The notes under the pieces are model-generated. The model was given only the letters and a program-made list of their open reading frames with translations. It was not told where the DNA came from and did no database searches. This document shows, one piece after another, positions 24,761 through 33,382 of a stretch of 64,000 bases of DNA (its first letter is position 1; each line of letters starts with the position of its first letter). This DNA comes from an uncultured Christensenella sp. (GTDB taxonomy: Bacteria > Bacillota > Clostridia > Christensenellales > Borkfalkiaceae). Where the stretch lies: positions 186,001 through 250,000 of the forward strand of contig CAJTKX010000001.1 of the NCBI GenBank assembly GCA_910577055.1. Reading direction: 5' to 3'. The position numbers and the translations under genes were made by a program.

Positions 24761-27700
24761 ATGAAATTTTTTAAAAAGGCGCTAAAAGCGCTTTTATGCA
24801 CGTCCTTGGTCGTATCGATTGGCGTTTCTGCTACTGCGTGCAGCACCGATGACGGCGGCGACGACGGAGACAACAAGGGTGACAACCCGGGGTTTATCGA
24901 TACCCCCACTTTCACCCCTCCCGACGACGGCAGCGAGGGCATAGATTGGAGCAAGTATTGGGACGGCGTCAGTTCCGTCGACTCTTCCACAGATAACTTC
25001 AAATTTACGGGTTCGAAAGATATCGGCACTCTTACGGGCGATTACACACCTACCATTACACCCGCAAACGAAGGCGAACATGTAATAGTATCGTTCACTG
25101 ACGGCGTTCCCGCTCAGTCGATTATATACGGCGGTACGGCGGTTAAGCCCAATCCCCCCGAAATTTCGGGCAAAATGTTTGTAAATTGGTATATCGATTC
25201 AAATTTCGGCACCGTTTACGACTTTTCAAGCCCCGTAACTTCGAATTTACCCCTATATGCCAAGTGGGTTGACTTGCCCGACAACATCGAAAGCGCAGAA
25301 GGAAATAACGAAAGTTTGGCAGTAAACTTTTCGGGAAGCGCAAATACGACGGTTCAATATAAAAATGTTTCGGACAGTGATTGGATTACGGTTGATAAAG
25401 AACTAGTCCGTGCAATAGACAGTAGCACTGCAAGGGTTGATATTCTTGGTTTGGCTGCGGGTGAGTACAACGTAAAAATCGGCGAAACTCCTCTTCCCGC
25501 ACCCGTTACCGTCAATAAATACGACCGTTCGGGTTACGCTCACTTCAACAGAAGGACGTCGGACACATCTTATTCGGGCGTAGGCGCGTATAACGACGAC
25601 GGAACGCTTAAAGACAACGCATTAGTCATCTATGTTACGGACGCAAACAAGGATACCGTAATGGACGAGGTTTGCGCAGCAAATCCGGACGTTCCTATGT
25701 TCCAAATCCCGGGCAGCGATTGGAAAAATAAGAACGCAAGCGGCATAGGTTGGTGGTTAAACAATAACCAATACACGGCAAGCAACGTCGGCAGTGATAA
25801 AAACAAAGTTCCAAGCAATACTTACGACCAAGCAAACGGCGGCAAATTAGCGTTTAAAGCGGTTGACAGACCCATAGTAATCAGATTTATCGGCACGGTA
25901 ACCACCCCCGAAGGCTGTACTGCGTATAACGATACAAAAGAAGGCGGCGGCGTAGGCGACAACGGACATATGGCCCGTATGAAGAACCTTAAAAACGTTA
26001 CGCTTGAAGGCGTAGGCGACAATGCGGTAATTCAAGGTTGGGGATTCCATTACGTTATGGGAACCGACGCAAAGGACGGTCAAGGCACAAGTTTCGAGGT
26101 GAGAAACTTGACCTTCAACGAATATCCGGAGGATGCCATCGGTATGGAAGGTCAGCAATCGGGCAGTAAAATTACCGCAGCCGTTGCAAGATGTTGGATA
26201 CACCATAACACCTTCCTCCCCGGCTATTGCGCGAACCCCGCCGAAAGCGATAAGAAAGAAGGCGACGGAAGTTGCGACTTTAAACGCGGCGAGTATTACA
26301 CTTGTTCATACAACTACTTCGAGTGGTGTCATAAAACCAACCTAATCGGTTCTTCCGACTCTTCACTTCAATACAACATATCGATGCACCACAACATGTG
26401 GTACAACTGCGGTTCGCGTATCCCCTTGTTAAGACAAGCAAACTGCCACTTCTACAACAACTACGTTTGCGGCGATATGACTGCAAAGTCACCGTATAAT
26501 CACATCTCAAAACCGGCGTTAAGCTACGTTCACTCCCTCCGCGCTAACAGTTATATGTTCAGTGAAGCAAACTACTACGAGGGCAGCAAAAACGTAACCG
26601 ACGGCAAAAGCGGCGGCGCAGCCAAGAGTTGGAACGACGTTACAACCCAATGCTTTGGCACTAATACAATGGCGGAAGCAACGTCACGCGACCAAAAGGT
26701 CGGCAACAACTGCGCATACGACGGCACTAACTACTCTTCATTCGATACGGACTCTTCACTGTTCTATTACGACAGTGAAAACAAGACCACCAACGCGCTA
26801 CTCGATGACCCCGTAGCCGCAAGAACGAGAGTTTTATACGAAGCGGGCGCTTTGGGTTATGAGCCACCCGTGTCTCAGCAAAAAACCAGCTCTACCCCTA
26901 AAAACACTTCCAATATAACTTTACCAAAGGACGGCAAAGCAAAAGGAGAAATTTTAGTTTTCGCGCTTACGGGCACTACGGAAGTTACGCTTACCACTAC
27001 CACAGTTGACCTTTATGATAATTACGGTAAAGTTTGGTTTACGAATTTCAGCGGAACTAAAACCGTTATTCTTCCAAAAGGCACTTATGTTGTAGCAAGC
27101 GCGCAGAAAGATAAAGAAGGTTATTTGACAAATATTGAGTTTGTCGAAGGCGAAGGCAACTCCGAGGCAAGGGTTGAGGCGGCAAAACAAGCTTTGGCGG
27201 CTATCCCCTCCACAATAACGTTAAGCAGCGAATACTTAATAGAGGACGCTAAAACGGCTTACGGCTCGCTTATCGGTAACGAGGTTGACCAAATAGACGC
27301 AGAACTTTTAGAGCGTTATGCAAAAGCTTCCGCCGCTTACGAGGAATTGCTTGTAGAATATGTAGTTAAACGTATCGAATATATCGGCGAAGTTACGGCT
27401 GACTCCTATGTGAAGATTAATGCCGCGCAAACTGCTTACAACAAGTTATCGGTAACCCATCAAGCGAAAGTAACTAACTACTCCACTCTTACTGCGGCTT
27501 GGACAAATTTCAAAGGCTTTGCGGTAACTAACGTAATTAACAGATTAAACGATTTACCCGATTTAACTGCAAGCGACGTAAGCATAAAATCAAACGCAAC
27601 TGTTGAAAAACTTTACGATTGGTTCAACGCCGTACAAGACGCATACGAAGATTTGAACGGTGACGAAGATAGGCGCGACGAAGTTCCCGCAGATTCCGTC

Positions 27701-28264
27701 AAGAAGCTTACAGACGGATATGCAGAGCTTAACACGATAAGCAACTTCCTTGACTTTAAAGCAAGCCTTGCCGCAACAAGCGTTGAAAACGCAACGACGG
27801 ACGGCGCTAAACTTGTATCCCTTTACAACGGCTTGCCGGATAGCTATAAGGCTAAAATCACGGGCGACGAATTGACCAAGTTCAACCAAATTAAAGCCGC
27901 TTATGACGAATATGCAAGCAAGGCTGTAACGTGTACGTTTATGAATGCGCCCAGCAGTGATTTGTTCAAGGTAACTAAAGGAAGTTACACAAGTTGCGAC
28001 GTAACAATTAACGGTGAAACCTTGACGTCTTGCCTTAAAATAGAAAGCAGCACAAACGTAGAAGTAACCGTTGGCGCAAACTTGACGTTGAACTTATACG
28101 TAAGCAAAGCGGGCAAGATTAAGATTGACGGAACAGATTACAGCTCTGCCACCGATGCAAGCGGCAACAACGTAATTACGGTTACCCTTGAAGCGGGCAC
28201 GCACATCATAACCAAAAACACAAGCTTTAATCTGTATATGGCAACGCTTACACCCGCAGCTTAA
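24761..28264 (+). CDS. Secreted pectate lyase-like lipoprotein, multi-domain
   Basis: The 1167-residue protein has a signal peptide and lipobox SATAC with Cys at 27, so it is probably lipid-anchored outside the cell. After an acidic linker comes an InlB-like repeat (about 107-170, ending LPLYAKWV). A PL1-type parallel beta-helix pectate lyase (about 250-700) then shows VIRFIGT, NVTLEGVGDNAVIQGWGF, HHNMWYNCGSRIPLLRQ and HFYNNYV. The HHxxWxxCxxRxPxxR pattern holds the Arg used in catalysis in PL1. The C-terminal part has a small beta domain, helical repeats (about 790-1045) and a terminal beta-sandwich (about 1053-1167), likely for surface or sugar binding. It should cleave polygalacturonate. 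AAGGAGAAAAG precedes the start. Confidence 0.88.
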   Translation: MKFFKKALKALLCTSLVVSIGVSATACSTDDGGDDGDNKGDNPGFIDTPTFTPPDDGSEGIDWSKYWDGVSSVDSSTDNFKFTGSKDIGTLTGDYTPTITPANEGEHVIVSFTDGVPAQSIIYGGTAVKPNPPEISGKMFVNWYIDSNFGTVYDFSSPVTSNLPLYAKWVDLPDNIESAEGNNESLAVNFSGSANTTVQYKNVSDSDWITVDKELVRAIDSSTARVDILGLAAGEYNVKIGETPLPAPVTVNKYDRSGYAHFNRRTSDTSYSGVGAYNDDGTLKDNALVIYVTDANKDTVMDEVCAANPDVPMFQIPGSDWKNKNASGIGWWLNNNQYTASNVGSDKNKVPSNTYDQANGGKLAFKAVDRPIVIRFIGTVTTPEGCTAYNDTKEGGGVGDNGHMARMKNLKNVTLEGVGDNAVIQGWGFHYVMGTDAKDGQGTSFEVRNLTFNEYPEDAIGMEGQQSGSKITAAVARCWIHHNTFLPGYCANPAESDKKEGDGSCDFKRGEYYTCSYNYFEWCHKTNLIGSSDSSLQYNISMHHNMWYNCGSRIPLLRQANCHFYNNYVCGDMTAKSPYNHISKPALSYVHSLRANSYMFSEANYYEGSKNVTDGKSGGAAKSWNDVTTQCFGTNTMAEATSRDQKVGNNCAYDGTNYSSFDTDSSLFYYDSENKTTNALLDDPVAARTRVLYEAGALGYEPPVSQQKTSSTPKNTSNITLPKDGKAKGEILVFALTGTTEVTLTTTTVDLYDNYGKVWFTNFSGTKTVILPKGTYVVASAQKDKEGYLTNIEFVEGEGNSEARVEAAKQALAAIPSTITLSSEYLIEDAKTAYGSLIGNEVDQIDAELLERYAKASAAYEELLVEYVVKRIEYIGEVTADSYVKINAAQTAYNKLSVTHQAKVTNYSTLTAAWTNFKGFAVTNVINRLNDLPDLTASDVSIKSNATVEKLYDWFNAVQDAYEDLNGDEDRRDEVPADSVKKLTDGYAELNTISNFLDFKASLAATSVENATTDGAKLVSLYNGLPDSYKAKITGDELTKFNQIKAAYDEYASKAVTCTFMNAPSSDLFKVTKGSYTSCDVTINGETLTSCLKIESSTNVEVTVGANLTLNLYVSKAGKIKIDGTDYSSATDASGNNVITVTLEAGTHIITKNTSFNLYMATLTPAA

Positions 28265-28284
28265 TTAAACAAATACCAAAACAC

Positions 28285-28314
28285 AAAAATCACGGCTTAA
28301 CGCCGTGATTTTTT
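28285..28314 (+). terminator. Terminator of pectate lyase gene
   Basis: AAATCACGGC-TTAAC-GCCGTGATTT stem followed by TTTTAT, 20 bases beyond the stop. Confidence 0.9.
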
Positions 28315-28343
28315 ATGTGCAGAATTACTAATGAAAAGAAAAG

Positions 28344-28363
28344 CCCCGCCCTATCGGGCGGGG
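28344..28363 (-). terminator. Terminator of the convergent lipoprotein gene
   Basis: CCCCGCCC-GATA-GGGCGGGG on the minus strand, followed by CTTTTCTTTTC. It ends the gene that stops at 28413. Two separate terminators thus sit between the convergent genes. Confidence 0.85.
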
Positions 28364-28412
28364 AAAAGATTTATATTTCTTTTATGTTATTGTAAATCTA
28401 ACTTTGAACTGC

Positions 28413-30617
28413 TTATGCGATAGCAGATATCAAAACGTTCAACTCATAAAGGTATGCGCCGCCGCCCGAACCACCGATGTAGTAAGTACCGGCGCTAAGA
28501 GTAAACGTATAAGTATTAGGCATAACCGTATTTTCAGTTGCTTTGGGTAAGGTGTCAAAAGCAGTCGCTGCTGCATCATTAATTTTTAAGTCGGAAGGAG
28601 TTAATTTGGTTCCGGATGCATTAAGAACAGCCAAACTTACAGATTTATCAGACTTTTGCCCCGCAACAACCTTAACCGTAGCAACTCCGCCCTCGGGAAC
28701 TACAAATTTAATTGAGTTTGCAGTGGTTGAAGCTCCACCGCTAGTTAACGACACTTGCTTAGCATAAGTAGGAGTTCCATCTACAACAGCCATCTTATTA
28801 CCGTTTTCAGTCTTAACCTTATCGGTAATTTCAAAGAAATCATCAAGGACTGTATTTGCAGCAACTTTCGCCACCTCAAGAATGTTGTTATTTTCTGCAA
28901 TTACCGCATAAAGCGCAGTTGCGTATGTGTCATGTTTATTGCCGAATTCAACCAAAGTCGTCTCGTCTTGCGTTTCGGCAGAAGTATACCAAGCAACGAC
29001 TTTCTTGTCTACGGACAAGCCCAACGCCTTATCAAGAGCAGCCTTGGTAAGCGTATCTTCCGCATACAACTTTAACGTTTTTGTTGTACCCGTTGCGCTG
29101 CCGTCAACAATATAATCAAGCGTAAACGTAGTGCTTGAAGAATTGTAATAATCGTCGTTGTGAAGGTTAGCAACCGCATCAACAAATGCACCGTAAGCGG
29201 TAATCGCCATATTTACAGTAAGTCCGCTATCGGCAAGTGCAGTATCAAGCGTTGCTTTTGCCGTTGTGTAAGCTTCTTTGTTTAACCCTTCAAGCGTATA
29301 CTTACCGTTATAATTTGCATCGATTTGTGCGTTTACATAACCTTTATATGCCGCAACAACTGCGGTATTGTAAGCTGCATAAGCAGTATCGCAAGCTTCT
29401 TTCGTCGTAGCGCTTGTTAAAGCCGTATCGGCAGCTGTCTTTGCTTCACTGCCTTTAAGGCTTTCGGGAAGTACAGTCTCAATTTTATCGATATCAGATT
29501 TTACTGCATCTTTGTAATCATCAATCGTAGCTTCACGAGTAATTGTAATAATGTTATCCATTTCAAGCAATCTTTCACCGCTCTTGCTTGAAATAAGCTG
29601 ATAGCCCGAAAGCTTGCTGATACCCAAGTTTGCGTTATTAACCACATAATTGCTGTTAACAGTTACAGTAACACGACCGGTAGTCAAATCAAACTTATAG
29701 TAGATTTTGTATAACTCATCTGCCGCAGGAGTTATTTCCGTTGCAGAAGGTTGATAAGCCGTGTTGCTTGTTAATGTATAGCTCAAAGCACCTTTATCCG
29801 TGGTCGTAAGTGCGAATACTCTGTTTGTATCGTCGCACTTGCCCGCCTTTTCACTATTTTGCGTTCCGTCATAGAAAGTAATTAAAGACCACTTTGAACC
29901 CATTGCAGTAGGCTTAATTTCCACATAGCCTTCAACAACGCAGTTATTCAAATCAGCACCGAAGTCTGCAAGCAAACCAACGTTTTTACCATTTGTTACA
30001 TGTTTAGCAATACCATTGCTTACATTTACATAATTGGCAGCAGTGTCAACGCTTTCGTCTGCAACCGTATATACGCCGGCAGTACCGAACGTTGAGAATA
30101 CGGGTAACTTCTTATTCTGTGCGAAGAAGGTTTCGCCAAGAACGATAGTTGCGTTTTCTTTTTCGGACAAACTCTCATAATCTTCTGCCATTGCGCCGAC
30201 AAATCCGCACACATCGCAAATGTTGTTTTTATCTTCGTCAACGTGCGCTATTACGTCCCTATAATCATCAGTGGTGTGGTCACAAGTAGGTTCATGCCAG
30301 TGACCGTTTGGTCCATTCGTCCATTCGGTTTCAAAAGTGTGTTGCAATTCAACACGGCACACGTCGCAATAAGCGTCGTTATCTTCGTTTACATGGGCGC
30401 CGTAGGAGCCTTTCTCTTCGGTGTCGCCGCAAGTGGGCTCGTGCCAGTGGTGCGTGGGGTCGGTAGTCCATGCGGTATCATAAGTATGTTCGTGTCCGCC
30501 GCCGTTGGTACCGCCTTCCTCACCCGTATCGCAAGCGGCAAAACCTACGATTGAGGTCGCGGTTACCGCGCTCATGCCGAAAACCAACAAGGCTTTCATA
30601 AGTTTGGATTTTCTCAT
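28413..30617 (-). CDS. Large surface lipoprotein with Cys/His repeats and carbohydrate-module-like domains
   Basis: The 734-residue protein has a signal peptide with lipobox GFAAC. Two copies of a roughly 45-residue repeat follow (H-T-[YF]-x-T-x-W-T-x-x-P ... HWHEPTC ... CDVC), each with conserved His and Cys that may bind metal. Residues about 150-350 look like a concanavalin-type sandwich (NCVVEGYVEIKP, WSLITFYDG, YKIYYKFDLTTGRVTVTVN). Helical repeats come next, then a C-terminal beta domain ending LSAGTYYIGGSGGGAYLYELN, similar in outline to the C-terminal domain of the neighbouring pectate lyase. I infer a pectin- or glycan-binding surface protein, with no catalytic residues recognised. 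GGGAGGAAAG precedes the start. Confidence 0.7.
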   Translation of the reverse strand: MRKSKLMKALLVFGMSAVTATSIVGFAACDTGEEGGTNGGGHEHTYDTAWTTDPTHHWHEPTCGDTEEKGSYGAHVNEDNDAYCDVCRVELQHTFETEWTNGPNGHWHEPTCDHTTDDYRDVIAHVDEDKNNICDVCGFVGAMAEDYESLSEKENATIVLGETFFAQNKKLPVFSTFGTAGVYTVADESVDTAANYVNVSNGIAKHVTNGKNVGLLADFGADLNNCVVEGYVEIKPTAMGSKWSLITFYDGTQNSEKAGKCDDTNRVFALTTTDKGALSYTLTSNTAYQPSATEITPAADELYKIYYKFDLTTGRVTVTVNSNYVVNNANLGISKLSGYQLISSKSGERLLEMDNIITITREATIDDYKDAVKSDIDKIETVLPESLKGSEAKTAADTALTSATTKEACDTAYAAYNTAVVAAYKGYVNAQIDANYNGKYTLEGLNKEAYTTAKATLDTALADSGLTVNMAITAYGAFVDAVANLHNDDYYNSSSTTFTLDYIVDGSATGTTKTLKLYAEDTLTKAALDKALGLSVDKKVVAWYTSAETQDETTLVEFGNKHDTYATALYAVIAENNNILEVAKVAANTVLDDFFEITDKVKTENGNKMAVVDGTPTYAKQVSLTSGGASTTANSIKFVVPEGGVATVKVVAGQKSDKSVSLAVLNASGTKLTPSDLKINDAAATAFDTLPKATENTVMPNTYTFTLSAGTYYIGGSGGGAYLYELNVLISAIA

Positions 30618-30691
30618 TCTTTCCTCCCAAAGCTAATCATTTAGCTCAAAAAATTTCAAATGCGGTGAAAGCAAAATTTATCACCTAATTT

Positions 30692-30720
30692 ATTATACAA
30701 CTTAAAAACGGCAAATTCAA
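30692..30720 (-). promoter_or_regulatory. Promoter of the lipoprotein gene
   Basis: TTGAAT (30720-30715), a 17-base spacer and a perfect TATAAT (30697-30692), giving a leader of about 70 bases. Nothing else is evident in 30618-30801. Confidence 0.75.
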
Positions 30721-30801
30721 GTGATTTGTGAAAAAATTTAACTTTATTTTAAAATTATTTTCTTTTTTAATGGTAAAAATGGTTAAAAATTGCAAAACAT
30801 A

Positions 30802-30831
30802 CCGCCCGCAGCCGAAAACGGCTGCGGGCGG
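30802..30831 (-). terminator. Terminator of spo0A
   Basis: A perfect 13-base-pair GC-rich stem (CCGCCCGCAGCCG and its complement) with a four-base loop. The T run on the minus strand is short (TATGTTTTG), while the plus side has GCGTTTTTAA. It lies about 45 bases beyond the spo0A stop. Confidence 0.8.
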
Positions 30832-30876
30832 CGTTTTTAATGTAATTTAATTTTTGAAGTTAGCCGATTGCGAATT

Positions 30877-31644
30877 TTACAAACTTTCCAAAATAAGCTT
30901 GTCCGCAACAAGGGCGATAAACTCGCTGTTGGTGGGACGTTCGCTGCCTATGTAAACTCTTGCACCGAAAATGGAACTTATAGCTTCCGTGCGACCCCTA
31001 TTCCACGCAACTTCGATAGCATGACGAATTGCTCTTTCTACCTTGCTTGGGCTTGTTATAAACTTTTCACTGATTTTAGGGTAAAGCTCTTTCGTTACCT
31101 TATTTATAATAGACGGGTCCTCAACCGCAAGTTTTATGCCCTCTCTAAGATACGAAAAGCCCTTTATATGCGGCGGTATGCCTATCGTGATAAATATGTT
31201 GCTAATCTTTTCATCCAAAGAACCGGCTTTGCGTTTGTCCCTAAGCTCGGTGGCAACCTTGTAATTGAACGCCCTACTGCTTGAAAGTTCTTTTATTCTG
31301 TCAACAAGCGTTTCTGCCTTGACGGGCTTTGCAAGGTAGTAAATCGCGCCGTGCTCGATAGCTTGGTCTACGATTTTATCGTCCACGAACCCGCCGACGG
31401 CAATTGTCAGACAGTCGGGCACATTTTCTCGAACGAAATCGAGCACGCCGAAGCCGTCAAGCCCCGTCAATACCAAATCGACAACGGCAACCGTAGGCGA
31501 ACTGCGCTTAATAAGCTCGATTGCCGTGTTTCCGTTTGAAGAGCTTGCACATACCGTGAACCCCTCTACTGCGTTCAAATAGTCGGACAGTTCTTGAACG
31601 AACTCGTCATTGTTTGAAAATAATGCTATTTTTTCTGATTTCAT
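30877..31644 (-). CDS. spo0A: Sporulation response regulator Spo0A, atypical receiver
   Basis: The 255-residue protein has a receiver domain (1-120) and the Spo0A DNA-binding domain (about 145-255). The latter is unmistakable: GFSYLREGIKLAV, SKVERAIRHAIEVAWNRG and KPTNSEFIA-like RPTNSEFIALVADKL. Spo0A is the master switch for sporulation and many stationary-phase genes. The phosphoacceptor Asp56 (VAVVDLVLTGLDG) and Lys106 (AKPV) are kept. However, the acidic pair that binds magnesium, normally Asp-Asp, reads Ser10-Asn11, and the switch Ser/Thr is Ile. Phosphorelay control may therefore be altered. The gene is monocistronic, with its own promoter and upstream 0A boxes. Confidence 0.93.
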   Translation of the reverse strand: MKSEKIALFSNNDEFVQELSDYLNAVEGFTVCASSSNGNTAIELIKRSSPTVAVVDLVLTGLDGFGVLDFVRENVPDCLTIAVGGFVDDKIVDQAIEHGAIYYLAKPVKAETLVDRIKELSSSRAFNYKVATELRDKRKAGSLDEKISNIFITIGIPPHIKGFSYLREGIKLAVEDPSIINKVTKELYPKISEKFITSPSKVERAIRHAIEVAWNRGRTEAISSIFGARVYIGSERPTNSEFIALVADKLILESL

Positions 31645-31679
31645 AATAATTTCCCTTTCGTTTTTTTGGTTGTGGGGAA

Positions 31680-31708
31680 ATTATAATACACATTTTCGGG
31701 TTTGTAAA
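31680..31708 (-). promoter_or_regulatory. spo0A promoter
   Basis: TTTACA (31708-31703), a 17-base spacer and TATAAT (31685-31680). The leader is about 30 bases and includes AAAGGGAAA as ribosome binding site. The flanking DNA is extremely AT-rich, with repeated TTTTGTAA blocks. Confidence 0.75.
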
Positions 31709-31769
31709 GTAATTTTGTAAAAAAATGACGTATTTTTTTACAAAAATATTGTAATTTTGTAAAAAATTC

Positions 31770-31786
31770 AGTCGAACTATGTCGAA
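31770..31786. promoter_or_regulatory. Tandem 0A boxes upstream of spo0A
   Basis: TGTCGAA at 31780-31786 matches the known Spo0A binding site TGNCGAA exactly. AGTCGAA at 31770-31776 matches at six of seven positions and lies exactly 10 bases away on the same face. They sit about 60-100 bases upstream of the spo0A promoter, so Spo0A probably regulates its own gene. Confidence 0.6.
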
Positions 31787-31795
31787 CTCAAAATT

Positions 31796-33373
31796 TTACT
31801 GTGTTATGATGTCCAAATATTCATCATAATTGACGCATTTGTCAAATTTTTTGGTTTGGTTGATTTCTATAATTCTGTTGGCGACGGTATTCATAAGCTC
31901 TTGGTCGTGCGAAGTGAACAGCATACAGCCCTTAAAATTCTTCATTCCGTTGTTTAAAGCGGTTATGCTTTCAAGGTCAAGATGGTTAGTCGGCTCGTCC
32001 ATAATTAAGAAATTGCTGCCTTCGAGCATCATTTTGGCGAGCATGCAGCGAACCTTTTCGCCGCCCGAAAGTACTTTTGCCTCTTTCAACGCCTCTTCGC
32101 CGGAGAAAAGCATTCTGCCGAGCCAACCGCGCAAATACTCCTCGTAATGGTCCTTGGAATATTGGCTGAGCCACTGTACAAGATTTAAATCGCAGCCTTG
32201 GAAATACTCGTTGTTGTTTTCGGGAAAGTAGGAAACCGAAATGGTCTTGCCCCAACGCACCGTGCCGCCGTCGGGCTGAACCTTGCCCGTCAAAATATCG
32301 TACAACATAGAAACGGTCGTTGACTTATCGCTGACGATACCGATTTTTTCGTCCTTTTGCACGGTGAACGAGATATTTTCAAAATAACCCTTTTTAGTAA
32401 GCCCTTCCACCATTAAAATATCGTTGCCAATATCTTTTTCGTATTTGAAATCGATAAACGGGTATTTTCTGAGCGAGGGTTTAAAGTCCGATATGGTGAG
32501 TTTTTCAAGCTCTTTCTTTCTCGAAGTAGCTTGGCGGGACTTTGAAGCATTTGCCGCAAACCGCGCGATAAAGTCTTGCAGCTCTTTTGCGCGCTGCTCG
32601 TTCTTCTTGTTTTGGTCGCGCTGCTGACGGGCGAGAAGTTGGCTTGTTTCGTACCAAAAGTCGTAGTTGCCAAGCATCATATTTATTTTGCCGTAGTCTA
32701 CGTCGCAAATGTGCGTACAGACTTTGTTCAAAAAGTGACGGTTATGGGAAACGATTATTATGGTGTTTTCGAAGTCGAGAAGGTAATTTTCAAGCCAACG
32801 CACAGTCTTTATGTCGAGGTTGTTAGTCGGCTCGTCCAATAAAAGCACGTCGGGGTTGCCAAAAAGCGCTTGCGCAAGCAAAACCTTGACCTTGTGCTTT
32901 GCGTCCAAATCCGCCATAAGCGTTTCGTAATATTCCTCGGTTATGTCGAGGGCGTTCAAAAGGGTCTGAGCTTCATACTCCGCTTCCCAACCGCCAAGTT
33001 CGGCAAATTCGCTTTCAAGCTCGCTTGCGCGCACGCCGTCCTCTTCGGTAAAGTCGGTTTTTGCGTAAAGCGCGTCCTTTTCGTCCATTATGTCCACAAG
33101 CCGCTTGTGACCGAGCATTACCGCGCGCAATACGGTGACGTTATCAAAAGCGTTTTGGTTCTGTTGCAAAACGGACATTCTCTCCGTCTTGTCAAGCGTA
33201 ACGTCGCCCTTGTTCGGCTCTACCTCGCCGCTTAAAACCTTTAAAAATGTGGACTTGCCCGCGCCGTTTGCGCCTATGATGCCGTAGCAGTTACCCTTGG
33301 TGAATTTTAAATTTACTTCCTCGAACAGTTTTTTACTGCCGTATTGAAGCGATACGTTGTTGACTTGTAACAT
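31796..33373 (-). CDS. ABC-F family ATPase, YbiT-like
   Basis: The 525-residue protein has two ATPase domains joined by a charged linker and no membrane segments, as in ABC-F translation factors that act on the ribosome. Domain 1 has GANGAGKST, a signature region and LLLDEPTNNLD. Domain 2 has LSGGEKVRCMLAKMM and FLIMDEPTNHLD, but its Walker A reads VSDKSTTVS, without the Gly and Lys of GxxGxGKS. Several Clostridia YbiT-like proteins share such a change. It is the third gene of an operon behind two ABC exporter genes, with spacing of nine bases and AAGGAG before the start. Resistance or translation-quality roles are both possible. Confidence 0.9.
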   Translation of the reverse strand: MLQVNNVSLQYGSKKLFEEVNLKFTKGNCYGIIGANGAGKSTFLKVLSGEVEPNKGDVTLDKTERMSVLQQNQNAFDNVTVLRAVMLGHKRLVDIMDEKDALYAKTDFTEEDGVRASELESEFAELGGWEAEYEAQTLLNALDITEEYYETLMADLDAKHKVKVLLAQALFGNPDVLLLDEPTNNLDIKTVRWLENYLLDFENTIIIVSHNRHFLNKVCTHICDVDYGKINMMLGNYDFWYETSQLLARQQRDQNKKNEQRAKELQDFIARFAANASKSRQATSRKKELEKLTISDFKPSLRKYPFIDFKYEKDIGNDILMVEGLTKKGYFENISFTVQKDEKIGIVSDKSTTVSMLYDILTGKVQPDGGTVRWGKTISVSYFPENNNEYFQGCDLNLVQWLSQYSKDHYEEYLRGWLGRMLFSGEEALKEAKVLSGGEKVRCMLAKMMLEGSNFLIMDEPTNHLDLESITALNNGMKNFKGCMLFTSHDQELMNTVANRIIEINQTKKFDKCVNYDEYLDIITQ

Positions 33374-33382
33374 AGAAACTCC

